Source: Flavobacterium chungbukense (GTDB lineage Bacteria; Bacteroidota; Bacteroidia; Flavobacteriales; Flavobacteriaceae). Taken from it: 64,000 nt of DNA. Numbering within the stretch: the stretch's first letter is position 1; every line of letters starts with the position of its first letter. The stretch spans positions 1,054,001-1,118,000 of the forward strand of contig NZ_JAJGZV010000001.1 in assembly GCF_020805785.1 (NCBI RefSeq), given 5' to 3'. The translations under genes were made by a program, and so were the position numbers. Positions 16,927 through 29,617 of this stretch are shown here, piece after piece. The notes below the pieces were generated by a model, which saw only the letters and a list, made by a program, of their open reading frames with translations, made no database searches and was not told where the DNA came from.

Positions 16927-19113
16927 ATGCTAAACCGATTTTCCATTTTTAAAATTTTACTTCTTTTTGTTGCTCTTTTTTCTTGTTCGCTGTCATCAGC
17001 ACAGGAAAAACCAAAAGAAGCGACATGGATCTGGTATCCAGGCGATTTTGAAGTTTGGTTAAGCAATAAAATGCAAGTAAGACGTACAGAACGTGAAGCA
17101 GTATTTCCGCCACTTTGGCAATATTACAGTCCTTATGCTTTGGTCACTTTTCAAACCGAAGTAGATATTCCAAAGCCAGATGAAGTTAAAATCTTCTCAG
17201 AAGGACCTTTTCAATTACTTTTAGATGGCGTTCAAATTTACGGACAGCCAAAATCAATAAAAATTCCTTCTGGAAAACACAAAATTTCCTTTAAAGTTTA
17301 TAATCAGGAAGTATTGCCAGCTATTTATATTGCTGGTAATTATGTTAAATCTGATGCTTCTTGGAAAGTAACTAATGAAGATAAACTTTGGATCGATGAA
17401 ACTGGAAAAGCACAGCAATCCGGTACGCCTTGGGTTCCTGTTGGTTCTTGGAATTTTAATTCGCCGGAAAATAAGCCTTCAGAATTTAAATTGACAACGA
17501 AACCTTTAAGCGCAAAGAAAACTGAAAAAATAGGGACTGGTCAGTTAGTAGATTTTGGTAAAGAAACTTTCGGTTACATTAAAATTCATGGTTTAAAAGG
17601 AAAAGGCAAACTAGCACTTTATTACGGTGAATCTCGTGAAGAAGCGTTGGATTCTGCCAAATGCGAAACCTTAGATCATTTATCTTTTGATGGAAAACAA
17701 TCTGAAACCTACACACATGATGGATCGAAAGCATTTCGTTATGTTCAAGTTCAAGCAGATGCAGGTGTAAAATATGATTCTATTTCGATGTTGTATGAAT
17801 ATTTACCATTAGATTATCGTGGTGCATTCAAATCTTCGGATGAACAATTGAATAAAATTTGGGATGTGTCGGCTTACACGATGCATTTAACCTCTCGTGA
17901 ATTTTTTATAGACGGAATTAAACGTGACCGCTGGGTTTGGTCTGGCGATGCTTATCAAAGTTATTTAATGAATTATTATTTATTCTTTGATTCGGCTTCA
18001 GTGGAAAGAACGCTGTTGGCTCTTCGTGGAAAAGATCCTGTTACAGCTCACGTAAATATCATCATGGATTATTCTTTGTATTGGTTTGTAGGTGTTTACG
18101 ATTACTACTTGCATACGGGCGATACAAAATTCATCAAGACTTTTTATCCAAGAATGAAATCGCTTATGGATTTCTGTTTAGAAAGAAGAAACAAAAACGG
18201 ATTCCTGGAACCATTAGAAGGCGATTGGGTTTTTATTGACTGGGCAGACGGACTTCCAAAAACAGGCGAAGTCAGTTTTGAACAAATGCTGTTAGCAAGA
18301 AGTTTAGAAGCTATGGCTGTAAGTGCTGAAATTGCGGGTAAAACTGAAGACCAAAAACAATATCAAAAATTAGGAGATGATTTAAAAACCAAATTATTCG
18401 ATGTGTTTTGGGATAAAAAAGAAAACGTTATGAAACACCAGCGCATCGACGGTAAAATGCAAAATATTGTAACGAGATACGCTAATATGTTCGGTATATT
18501 CTTCAATTATTTTACTGAAGAACAGAAACAAAGTGTAAAAAATAAAGTGTTGCTTAATAAAGATGTGCTTCAAATCACAACGCCATATATGCGTTTTTAT
18601 GAGTTAGAAGCATTGTGCGCAATGGGCGAACAGGATTATGTTTTAAAAGAAATGAAAGATTATTGGGGCGGAATGCTGAATGAAGGCGCAACATCTTTCT
18701 GGGAAGAATATAATCCAACCAAAAAAGGAACAGAACATTTAACGATGTACGGTCGTCCTTACGGAAAAAGCCTTTGCCACGCTTGGGGTGCAAGTCCGAT
18801 TTATTTATTAGGAAAATATTATTTGGGTGTAAAACCAACTGCTCCGGGGTATTCAGAATACGAAATCAAACCCAATTTAGGAGGCTTAAAATGGATGGAA
18901 GGAAAAGTGCCCACACCAAACGGAGAAGTTGCTGTGTATTGCAATACCAAAGAAATCAAAGTAAAAGCAGGCGAAGGAGAAGGAAAATTGATTTTTGAAA
19001 GTTCATCTAGACCAAAAACAAGTTCGGGAACGATTACAGAATTAGCAAAGAATAAATATCAATTGATTGTAAAACCGAATGTGGAGTATAAAGTGAGTTA
19101 TAAGGCTTTATGA
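16927..19113 (+). CDS. GH78 alpha-L-rhamnosidase
   Basis: A 728-residue exported enzyme (signal MLNRFSIFKILLLFVALFSC, cleavage near SSAQ; the Cys20 context FSCSL is not a good lipobox). An N-terminal jelly-roll region with LIDFGKE-like VDFGKETFGYIKIHG precedes an (alpha/alpha)6 barrel. REFFIDGIKRDRWVWSGDAY, with Asp334, is the GH78 acid-containing motif, and the barrel's late WEEYNPTKKGTEH fits too. The enzyme inverts alpha-L-rhamnosyl linkages in pectin side chains. It is the first gene after a promoter carrying the shared direct repeat, so it likely leads the long rightward run. Confidence 0.9.
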   Translation: MLNRFSIFKILLLFVALFSCSLSSAQEKPKEATWIWYPGDFEVWLSNKMQVRRTEREAVFPPLWQYYSPYALVTFQTEVDIPKPDEVKIFSEGPFQLLLDGVQIYGQPKSIKIPSGKHKISFKVYNQEVLPAIYIAGNYVKSDASWKVTNEDKLWIDETGKAQQSGTPWVPVGSWNFNSPENKPSEFKLTTKPLSAKKTEKIGTGQLVDFGKETFGYIKIHGLKGKGKLALYYGESREEALDSAKCETLDHLSFDGKQSETYTHDGSKAFRYVQVQADAGVKYDSISMLYEYLPLDYRGAFKSSDEQLNKIWDVSAYTMHLTSREFFIDGIKRDRWVWSGDAYQSYLMNYYLFFDSASVERTLLALRGKDPVTAHVNIIMDYSLYWFVGVYDYYLHTGDTKFIKTFYPRMKSLMDFCLERRNKNGFLEPLEGDWVFIDWADGLPKTGEVSFEQMLLARSLEAMAVSAEIAGKTEDQKQYQKLGDDLKTKLFDVFWDKKENVMKHQRIDGKMQNIVTRYANMFGIFFNYFTEEQKQSVKNKVLLNKDVLQITTPYMRFYELEALCAMGEQDYVLKEMKDYWGGMLNEGATSFWEEYNPTKKGTEHLTMYGRPYGKSLCHAWGASPIYLLGKYYLGVKPTAPGYSEYEIKPNLGGLKWMEGKVPTPNGEVAVYCNTKEIKVKAGEGEGKLIFESSSRPKTSSGTITELAKNKYQLIVKPNVEYKVSYKAL

Positions 19114-19123
19114 GTTATGAGTA

Positions 19124-19157
19124 ATTAGTGATTAGTGATTAGTGATTAGTAATTAGC
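19124..19157. repeat. Tandem 7-bp repeat (ATTAGTG)
   Basis: Three exact ATTAGTG units, then ATTAGTA and ATTAGC, directly after the GH78 stop. Similar 7-bp runs follow other genes: TAATTGT and TTATGAG units at 31040-31077 and GTACAAA units at 22344-22364. Confidence 0.85.
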
Positions 19158-19177
19158 TGCTAGTTTATAACGTCTAG

Positions 19178-19368
19178 TTTGTCATTCCGACGAAGGAGAC
19201 CCGAGCGATAGCGAATAGGCGAAGCAAATCCCACTCGTAACCACAAAAATTATCACGTACAGTTTGTCATTTCGACGTAAGGAGAAATCTTCGTAAGTAG
19301 CTCCGCACCGAATGTCGCCAATCTTTGTAGAGTTTCTCGCGAAGATTTCTCGTTCCTCGAAATGACAA
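19178..19368. repeat. Double inverted repeat, 'TTTGTCATTTCGA' family, copy 3
   Basis: Two left-arm starts (TTTGTCATTCCGACGAAGGA at 19178 and TTTGTCATTTCGACG near 19262) and one right arm ending CCTCGAAATGACAAG. It fills the gap before the next CDS. Confidence 0.8.
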
Positions 19369-19406
19369 GATTGAAGAAATTCAGAGTCAATAAAAATAAA
19401 AAAACA

Positions 19407-21083
19407 ATGTTTTCAAAAAATAAAATACACAACTTCAAATTAAAAACCGCTTTCCTAATGCTGTTTGTAACCTGCATCCAAGCCACAGCACAAACGACAT
19501 GGAAACCAGCATCATTTGAAATCGTAAAATCCAATTACAAAACTTTCAAAACCACCCAATACGCTCATATATTCTCAGGAAGCAAACACAATATTGTTCG
19601 TTTAGCTCCAGAATTGCAAGATTTAACTGGAATTGAACTTCCTTTAGATAAATATAAAAACGGAACTAATGCTCCATTACAGTTAAAATTTAAGGAACCA
19701 GTAACTGTTATGGTTGGTGTTTTTCAGGATAAAAATGCTGAATATCTTCAACCCAATCAAGTTGGCAATAGTAATGAGATTCTTGTAAATGGAGTTACGA
19801 TTACAGGTTTACCGCCAGTAAGTGTTTATGCAATTCCTTACGGAAAAGGAACTCACACTATTTTACCAAATCAAAAAGGATTATTTGCTGTTTTGGGAGT
19901 TTTGAAAAGCGACCAGCAATTGAATGCAAGAGATGTTAAATTACCAGACGGAAAACTTTGGAATCCAACCTTTATTGTTGAAGGATTTTCAGATGAAAAA
20001 CCGCTTTTCGAAGTTATCGGAGGAGAAAGTAAACCCGTTATAGATGAAGGAATGTCTGGAACAGAAGGAATTCAAGGCGGTTTTGAAGGCGGACGTGTGG
20101 TAAAAGTCGGCGATATCTATCATATGTTTCCAACAGAAAGAGCAGGAGAAAAAGGTGTTGATTACTATTACGATCGTGTAAAAACAAAAATTGGACATTG
20201 GACAAGTAAAGATGCCATTCATTGGAAAAGAGAATCTACAATCTATCAAGCTAGCGGAACTTACGCAGTAACCGAAGATGATAATCCAATGAATGATCGT
20301 CGTGCTGCCATTTGGTCGTATATGCCTGTTTTTAATGAAAAGGCAAACAAATGGTACGGCTATTATTTGGCTTATACCGTAAGTAAAGAAATAGAACCGA
20401 ATCACTCTTTTGGAAGAATCTGGCGTTGCGAGTCGACTGTTGAAGGAATCAACGGAATTGGTGGGCCTTATAAAGATATGGGAATCATCATGGAACCTGG
20501 ATTAGATTCTCAACCTTGGGAAGGACGTCAGGGAGTAGCTTCGTTTTTTCCGTATCAAGTAGGCGATAAATACTTCGGATTTTACAGTGGTGCGTATCCG
20601 TTTAATTCATGGGCAGATTATCCGAAGAAATCAGGAAAAGGCTGGTTTGTAGCTTTAGCCGAATCCAAAAGTTTAGAAGGTCCTTGGTTAAGAATGAACA
20701 AAGGTCTGGAGCCAATTAAAACCATGCATCCGTTATTTGTAGAAAATCCAATTGTAAGTCAACTACCAAACGGAATGTATATCGCTATTTTCGATGGAGG
20801 TCCAGATGGCTGGGGGCATCATTTACCAAATATGATTGCGTATTCGTTATCAGCAGACGGAGTTAATTGGGCAGAAGCACATTATTTACCAATAGAAACT
20901 AAAGTTGATAAATGGTGGGACATTATGAGAACGCCTTTGTGTTTAATCCCAGAAGGAAATGACGTTTACACAATCGTGTATAATGCTATCGATTTGAAAA
21001 GAAGATTTCATCCAACAGGAATGGTAAGAGTAAAATTGAACAGAGACGTTATGGGTTCTCGTTTAAAAGAATTGAAAAAATAA
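19407..21083 (+). CDS. Secreted beta-propeller glycosidase-like protein, family not assigned
   Basis: About 558 residues from the ATG at 19407 (MFSKNKIHNF, signal peptide ending near ATAQ); the frame extends to an ATG at 19362 that lies in the right arm of the spacer repeat and is unlikely. Residues 30-170 form an all-beta N-terminal domain. From about residue 190 there are repeated blade-like segments: GRVVKVGDIYHMFPTE, KTKIGHWTSKDAIHWKRES, NKWYGYYLAYTV and NGMYIAIFDGGPDGWGHH. This is the style of GH43/GH117-like five-bladed propellers, but I cannot place the family. Between GH78 and another propeller gene, it probably removes a side-chain sugar. Confidence 0.6.
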   Translation: MFSKNKIHNFKLKTAFLMLFVTCIQATAQTTWKPASFEIVKSNYKTFKTTQYAHIFSGSKHNIVRLAPELQDLTGIELPLDKYKNGTNAPLQLKFKEPVTVMVGVFQDKNAEYLQPNQVGNSNEILVNGVTITGLPPVSVYAIPYGKGTHTILPNQKGLFAVLGVLKSDQQLNARDVKLPDGKLWNPTFIVEGFSDEKPLFEVIGGESKPVIDEGMSGTEGIQGGFEGGRVVKVGDIYHMFPTERAGEKGVDYYYDRVKTKIGHWTSKDAIHWKRESTIYQASGTYAVTEDDNPMNDRRAAIWSYMPVFNEKANKWYGYYLAYTVSKEIEPNHSFGRIWRCESTVEGINGIGGPYKDMGIIMEPGLDSQPWEGRQGVASFFPYQVGDKYFGFYSGAYPFNSWADYPKKSGKGWFVALAESKSLEGPWLRMNKGLEPIKTMHPLFVENPIVSQLPNGMYIAIFDGGPDGWGHHLPNMIAYSLSADGVNWAEAHYLPIETKVDKWWDIMRTPLCLIPEGNDVYTIVYNAIDLKRRFHPTGMVRVKLNRDVMGSRLKELKK

Positions 21084-21171
21084 TTTCACGCAGATTTTAC
21101 AGATTTTAGCTGATTGACGCAGATAAAAATCACTTAATAATCTGCTTAAATCTGCTAAAATCTGCGTGAAA
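21084..21171. repeat. Inverted repeat, 'TTTCACGCAGATTT' family, copy 1
   Basis: TTTCACGCAGATTTTA starts directly after the stop codon and pairs with the arm ending AATCTGCGTGAAA. Copies at 53340-53485, 55095-55192 and 57783-57892. A GCCTTAG/CCTTAGTGG word pair follows to 21202. Confidence 0.8.
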
Positions 21172-21218
21172 AAAAAACTTAGTGCCTTAGCGCCTTAGTG
21201 GCAAAAAAAAACATAAAA

Positions 21219-22343
21219 ATGAAAATTAAATACCTAATCCTAACCATTTCAGCACTTGCCATAACAAGCTGTGCTACCAAATACAAGAAAAGAGAAATCA
21301 CCGACAGCGTAATGCAGGAGATTTACGAAGAAATCAAAACGCCTTATAAATACGGTTTGGTAATGGTTCCTACCGACAACTCATACAAAATGGATTGCCC
21401 GAGTGTATTTAGAAAAGACGGCAAATGGTACATGACGTATTTAATTTATGACGGAAGAGGATATGAAACCTGGTTAGCAGAAAGTGACAACCTTTTAGAT
21501 TGGAAATATCTAGGAAAAGTAATGTCTTTCTCAGAAAATGAAAAACATTGGGATGTGAACCAAAAAGCTGGATATATTTCGTTACAAGATCCAACTTGGG
21601 GCGGAAGCTACGAATGGGAGAAATACGATGACAAATACTGGATGAGTTATTTTGGCGGAGACAGTAAAGGTTATGAAGCTGGAGTTTTGTCAATCGGAAT
21701 GGCATACACCAAAGAAGCGCCAACAAAACCACACGAATTCCAAAGATTAGAGAATCCAGTTTTAACACCAAAAGATAAAGACGCCAAATGGTGGGACAAT
21801 AGTACGATGTACAAAAACAGTGTGATTCGGGATAAAGATAAATTGACAGGACATAATTTCATCATGTATTATAACGCCCGTGGCGATAGTATAAATCCGG
21901 CTAAAGGTGCAGAACGCATTGCGATGGCAGTATCAAACGATATGAAAACATGGAAGCGTTATGGCGATAAACCATTAATCAATCATCATAAAGGAATCTC
22001 GGGAGATGCTTATATTCAGCGAATTAATGATACTTGGGTAATGTTCTATTTTGGAGCTTTTTGGACGGGTTGGAATCAGGGTGCATTTAACCGTTTTGCA
22101 GTTTCCAATGATTTAGTAAACTGGACCGACTGGAAAGGCGAAGATTTAGTTAAATCCTCTGAACCTTACGATGATATGTTTGCGCATAAATCATTTGTGG
22201 TAAAGCATGATGGTGTAGTCTATCATTTTTATTGTGCCGTTAACAAAGCAGAACAAAGAGGAATTGCCATTGCAACTTCTAAAGATTTGGGAAAAAGCAA
22301 ATTGAATTTTGTGGCACCGCCTGAGAAAAAGAAGAAGAATTAA
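21219..22343 (+). CDS. Lipoprotein beta-propeller glycosidase-like protein
   Basis: About 374 residues from the ATG at 21219 (MKIKYLILTISALAITSC). An upstream in-frame GTG at 21198 is in repeat sequence. Cys18 after AITS is a lipobox, so a lipid-anchored periplasmic or surface enzyme. Propeller blades are visible as SVFRKDGKWYMTYLIYDG, TWLAESDNLLDWKYLGK, KYWMSYFGG and TWVMFYFGAFW, with acidic candidates such as Asp66-like MDCPS. The overall look is GH43/GH130-like; no firm family. Neighbouring the other unassigned propeller and upstream of GH2, it likely acts on the same oligosaccharide. Confidence 0.6.
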   Translation: MKIKYLILTISALAITSCATKYKKREITDSVMQEIYEEIKTPYKYGLVMVPTDNSYKMDCPSVFRKDGKWYMTYLIYDGRGYETWLAESDNLLDWKYLGKVMSFSENEKHWDVNQKAGYISLQDPTWGGSYEWEKYDDKYWMSYFGGDSKGYEAGVLSIGMAYTKEAPTKPHEFQRLENPVLTPKDKDAKWWDNSTMYKNSVIRDKDKLTGHNFIMYYNARGDSINPAKGAERIAMAVSNDMKTWKRYGDKPLINHHKGISGDAYIQRINDTWVMFYFGAFWTGWNQGAFNRFAVSNDLVNWTDWKGEDLVKSSEPYDDMFAHKSFVVKHDGVVYHFYCAVNKAEQRGIAIATSKDLGKSKLNFVAPPEKKKKN

Positions 22344-22386
22344 GTACAAAGTACAAAGTACAAAGAATTAAGATACAGTACGTTTT

Positions 22387-25893
<3,507 letters not shown>

Positions 25894-25906
25894 ATTTTAA
25901 AAAATT

Positions 25907-26049
25907 AACCATATAAGTGATATAAGATAATTCAAGTGTTAGCTTCAACATGAATTCGTAAGTTTTATTTTAAAAAATAGTACATGTAAGAATAACAAAA
26001 CAAAAGCTATTTAAGCAAACTTAAATTATCTTATATCACTTATATGGTA
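25907..26049. repeat. Inverted repeat, 'AACCATATAAGTGATATAAG' family, before GH106
   Basis: Arms 25907-25932 and 26024-26049 match at 25 of 26 positions. The right arm contains ATATGG, whose ATG (26044) is in frame with the GH106 gene and creates a false start. Confidence 0.85.
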
Positions 26050-26064
26050 AAAAAAATAATAATA

Positions 26065-29000
26065 ATGTTTCAAAAAAAACACCTCTTTTTTATCCTCCTT
26101 TTGGCGAGCTTCGTCTCTGCACAGGAAATCCATAAAAAAGAATCTTTTCAGCCAACACCAGAATCCTCAAGACCTTGGGTGTATTGGTATTGGATGAAAT
26201 CGGCGTATTCTAAACCCGGAATTACAGCAGATTTAGAAGCGATGAAACAAGCTGGAATTGAGGGAGCTTATTTAATGACCATAAAAGGACCAGCAAATCC
26301 GCCGTTGCTAGATCCGCCAGTTTTACAGTTGACTCCTGAATTTTGGGATATGATTCATTGGGCTTTTAAGGAAGCAGATCGTTTAGGTTTGAAACTGGCT
26401 TTTCATGGAGCTGACGGATTTGCCGTTGCAGGTGGGCCTTGGATTACCCCAGAAATGTCGATGCAGAAAATAGTCTGGTCTACGACTGAAATTTTAGGAG
26501 GAAAGAAAATAGCGCTAAAATTGCCAGTTCCAGAACATTATAAAGATTATTATAAAGAAATTGCAACTTTTGCTATTCCGATAAAAGAATATCAAATTAC
26601 TTCGCAAATGCAACTGCCAAAAGTAACGACATCAAACAACACAGATGCATCTTTTTTGGCTAATCCTAAAAAAGACGAAAACTTCAAGTTTGCCGATGCA
26701 GGCTGGATTCAGTATGAATTTGCACAGCCTTTTACCTGCAGATCCATCGTAATTGAAACCAAAGGAAGAGATTTTCAGGCACAGCGTCTGATTGTAGAAG
26801 TGAGTGATGACGGAATCAATTTTAGATTCCACGAAAGAATGATCGCGCCACGTCACGGCTGGCAGGATATGGATTTTCCCAATACACATACCATTACGCC
26901 AGTTACAGCAAAATATTTCAGATTTGTGTATGACCCAAAAGGTACAGAACCCGGAGCAGAAGATTTGGATTTTGCGAAGTGGAAACAGAATCTGAAAGTG
27001 AGTAAAATAACCCTTTCGAATCAGTCATTAATAAATAATTACGAGGGAAAATCTGGAGCAATCTGGCGTTTGACTCCGCAGACTACCGACAAAGAAATTC
27101 CAAATTCTGATGCATTTAAAAAATCAGAAATTATCAATATTTCGAGTTTTGTTAATGCTGATGGAAACTTGAATTGGAAAGCACCAAAAGGGAAATGGAA
27201 AATAATCCGAATGGGGCATACTTCGACAGGACATGAAAATGCCACTGGAGGAGCAGGAAAAGGATTGGAAGTTGATAAATTTAATCCAGAATTAATTCGT
27301 TTTCAGTTGGATCATTGGTTTGGAGAAGCTGTTCGTTCTGCTGGCCCTGAATTGGCTTCAAAAGTTCTGGAAATTCTGCATTTTGACAGTTGGGAATGCG
27401 GAAGCCAAAACTGGTCTTCGGTTTTTCAAGCGGAATTTAAAAAGAGACGTGGCTACGATCTTGTAGATTATCTTCCAGTTATGGCGGGAATTCCGATAGA
27501 AAATGCCGATTTTTCAGAGAAAGTTTTATACGATGTTAGAAAAACAATTGCCGATTTAGTAGCCGATAATTTCTACGGAACTGTCGCTCAAATTGCAAAA
27601 GAATATAACGTTAAGTTAAGTTCAGAAAATGTCGCGCCAACCATGATGAGTGATGCTTTGCTGCATTATAAATATGTCGATTATCCAGGTGGTGAATTTT
27701 GGCTAAAAAGCCCAACACACGACAAACCTTTTGATATGGTCGATGCCATTTCGGGTGGTCATATTTACGGAAAAGATATTATTCAAGCAGAATCTTTCAC
27801 CGCTTTACGAATGGATTGGGACGAGCATCCCGGAAACTTAAAAACAACGGCAGATCGCAATTACGCTTTAGGAATCAACCGTTTATTCTATCACGTTTTT
27901 GTCCATAATCCTTGGACAGATAGAAAACCGGGAATGACTTTAGACGATATCGGAACTTTTTTCCAACGAGACCAAACTTGGTGGAAATCCGGAAAAGCGT
28001 GGTTTGATTATTGTCAAAGAGTACAGTTTCAGTTGCAAAAAGGAAAACCAGTAATTGACTTGGCGGTTTTTATTGGCGAAGATTTTCCTTCCCGTTCTTT
28101 TGTTCCAGATCGATTAGTACCTTTTATTCCGAATGTGTTTGGTGCAGCAAGATTGCAAAGCGAGAAAATCCGTTTAGAAAATGAAGGTCAGTCAACGGCA
28201 AAAATGCCAAAAGAAGTGACCTATTCTAAAAATATTACCGATTTATCGCAATGGATTAATCCGCTAAATGGGTATCAATACGATTCTTTCAATGCAGATG
28301 TTTTAATTAATAGAGCGAAAGTAGTAAACGGAAAAATTTCGTTTGATGGCGGAATTGAATACGGTGCTTTATTCTTCCCAGGAAGTCACAAAATGGCACC
28401 GAATAAGATTTTATCTTTGGCTTCCGCCGAAAAAATATTGCAATTACTAAACGACGGCGCAACGATTTTTGTGGATGAAAAACCGAACCTTCAGCCAGGA
28501 ATTAATTCAGAAGTAGATCAAAAGAAATGGCAGAATGTAATTGATGAAATTTGGAATAGCGCCAACTCGTCTTCATGGAAAATCGGAAAAGGTACGGTTG
28601 TAAAACTGCCATATTTAGGAAATGATTTTACTTCCATCGGAATCACACAAGACGTTTATTTTCCAAATTTAAACCGAGCTGATTCACAAACATTGGCTTG
28701 GGCACATCGTAAATCGGATACGGAAGATATTTATTTCATTTCCAATCAAAAAGGAGAAAGAAGAACTTTCGATGCTTCTTTCAGAATAGCTGGAAAAATT
28801 CCAGTTTGGTACAATCCCGTAAATGATAAAACTTCGGCTTTAGCCAATTGGAAAATAGAAAACGGAAGAACAATTGTATCAATAACTTTAGATGCAAACG
28901 AATCTGGTTTTGTGATTTTTAAAGAGGAAACCAATGAAGTTTTAGCAAAAGGAAAATCATCTGAATTTGAAAAAGTGCAGACTTTAGATGAAAACTGGGA

Positions 29001-29457
29001 ATTACAATTTGATCCTGCTTTTAAAGGTCCAAAAGAAGTGGTAAAAACAAATAAACTTTTTGACTGGAGTACTTCTGAAAATGATCAGATTAAGTATTAT
29101 TCAGGAACTATCAGCTATAAAAAAGAGTTTATTTGGAAAGGAAAAACTTCAGAGAAAATCTGGTTGGATTTAGGTGAAATCGCCAATATCGCCGAAATCA
29201 AAATCAACGGAAAAGATTGCGGAACGCTTTGGACTTTCCCTTTCAAAACTGATATTTCAAAAGCTTTACAAAAAGGGAAAAACACGATAGAAATAAAAGT
29301 TACAAATACGTGGGCAAATAGATTAATTGGCGATCAAAAATTGCCAAAAGAAGAAAGATTAACGTGGACAACAGCGCCGTTTCGTTTAGAAGGAGAACCT
29401 TTGTTGAAAGCGGGATTATTTGGGCCGGTTATGATTTTGAAAGAGAAAAATAAATAA
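26065..29457 (+). CDS. GH106 alpha-L-rhamnosidase
   Basis: About 1130 residues from the ATG at 26065 (MFQKKHLFFILLLASFVSAQ, a clean signal peptide); the ATG at 26044 lies in a repeat arm. RPWVYWYWMKSAYSKPGITA and EADRLGLKLAFHGADGFAVA are the typical GH106 N-terminus; the barrel includes ILHFDSWECGSQNW and HDKPFDMVDAISGG, and the C-terminal galactose-binding-like domain reads IWLDLGEIANIAEIKINGKD. GH106 includes the RG-II rhamnosidase of gut Bacteroides (known). It likely cleaves a side-chain alpha-L-rhamnose. The acetylesterase gene follows after a hairpin spacer. Confidence 0.9.
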   Translation: MFQKKHLFFILLLASFVSAQEIHKKESFQPTPESSRPWVYWYWMKSAYSKPGITADLEAMKQAGIEGAYLMTIKGPANPPLLDPPVLQLTPEFWDMIHWAFKEADRLGLKLAFHGADGFAVAGGPWITPEMSMQKIVWSTTEILGGKKIALKLPVPEHYKDYYKEIATFAIPIKEYQITSQMQLPKVTTSNNTDASFLANPKKDENFKFADAGWIQYEFAQPFTCRSIVIETKGRDFQAQRLIVEVSDDGINFRFHERMIAPRHGWQDMDFPNTHTITPVTAKYFRFVYDPKGTEPGAEDLDFAKWKQNLKVSKITLSNQSLINNYEGKSGAIWRLTPQTTDKEIPNSDAFKKSEIINISSFVNADGNLNWKAPKGKWKIIRMGHTSTGHENATGGAGKGLEVDKFNPELIRFQLDHWFGEAVRSAGPELASKVLEILHFDSWECGSQNWSSVFQAEFKKRRGYDLVDYLPVMAGIPIENADFSEKVLYDVRKTIADLVADNFYGTVAQIAKEYNVKLSSENVAPTMMSDALLHYKYVDYPGGEFWLKSPTHDKPFDMVDAISGGHIYGKDIIQAESFTALRMDWDEHPGNLKTTADRNYALGINRLFYHVFVHNPWTDRKPGMTLDDIGTFFQRDQTWWKSGKAWFDYCQRVQFQLQKGKPVIDLAVFIGEDFPSRSFVPDRLVPFIPNVFGAARLQSEKIRLENEGQSTAKMPKEVTYSKNITDLSQWINPLNGYQYDSFNADVLINRAKVVNGKISFDGGIEYGALFFPGSHKMAPNKILSLASAEKILQLLNDGATIFVDEKPNLQPGINSEVDQKKWQNVIDEIWNSANSSSWKIGKGTVVKLPYLGNDFTSIGITQDVYFPNLNRADSQTLAWAHRKSDTEDIYFISNQKGERRTFDASFRIAGKIPVWYNPVNDKTSALANWKIENGRTIVSITLDANESGFVIFKEETNEVLAKGKSSEFEKVQTLDENWELQFDPAFKGPKEVVKTNKLFDWSTSENDQIKYYSGTISYKKEFIWKGKTSEKIWLDLGEIANIAEIKINGKDCGTLWTFPFKTDISKALQKGKNTIEIKVTNTWANRLIGDQKLPKEERLTWTTAPFRLEGEPLLKAGLFGPVMILKEKNK

Positions 29458-29464
29458 AAATTTA

Positions 29465-29600
29465 GCCACAGATTAAAATGATTATTTGGATTGTCACCCT
29501 GAGCGAAGTCGAAGGGCGCTTCAATTGGAATCGGGCTTCGACTTCGCTCAGCCTGACATAACTAAAATTAATAATCCTTTTTAATCCTCTAATCTGTGGC
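29465..29600. repeat. Nested inverted repeat between GH106 and the acetylesterase
   Basis: Outer arms GCCACAGATTA (29465-29475) and TAATCTGTGGC (29590-29600) are perfect. Inner arms TTGTCACCCTGAGCGAAGTC (29491) and the segment ending GCTCAGCCTGACA (29559) form a second family, also present at 54991-55080. Confidence 0.8.
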
Positions 29601-29617
29601 AAAAAAAAAATAAAAAA

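Noticed and set aside
19124..19157. Tandem repeats as a possible CRISPR array
   Set aside because: Units are 7 bp with no unique spacers; same for 22344-22364 and 31040-31077.
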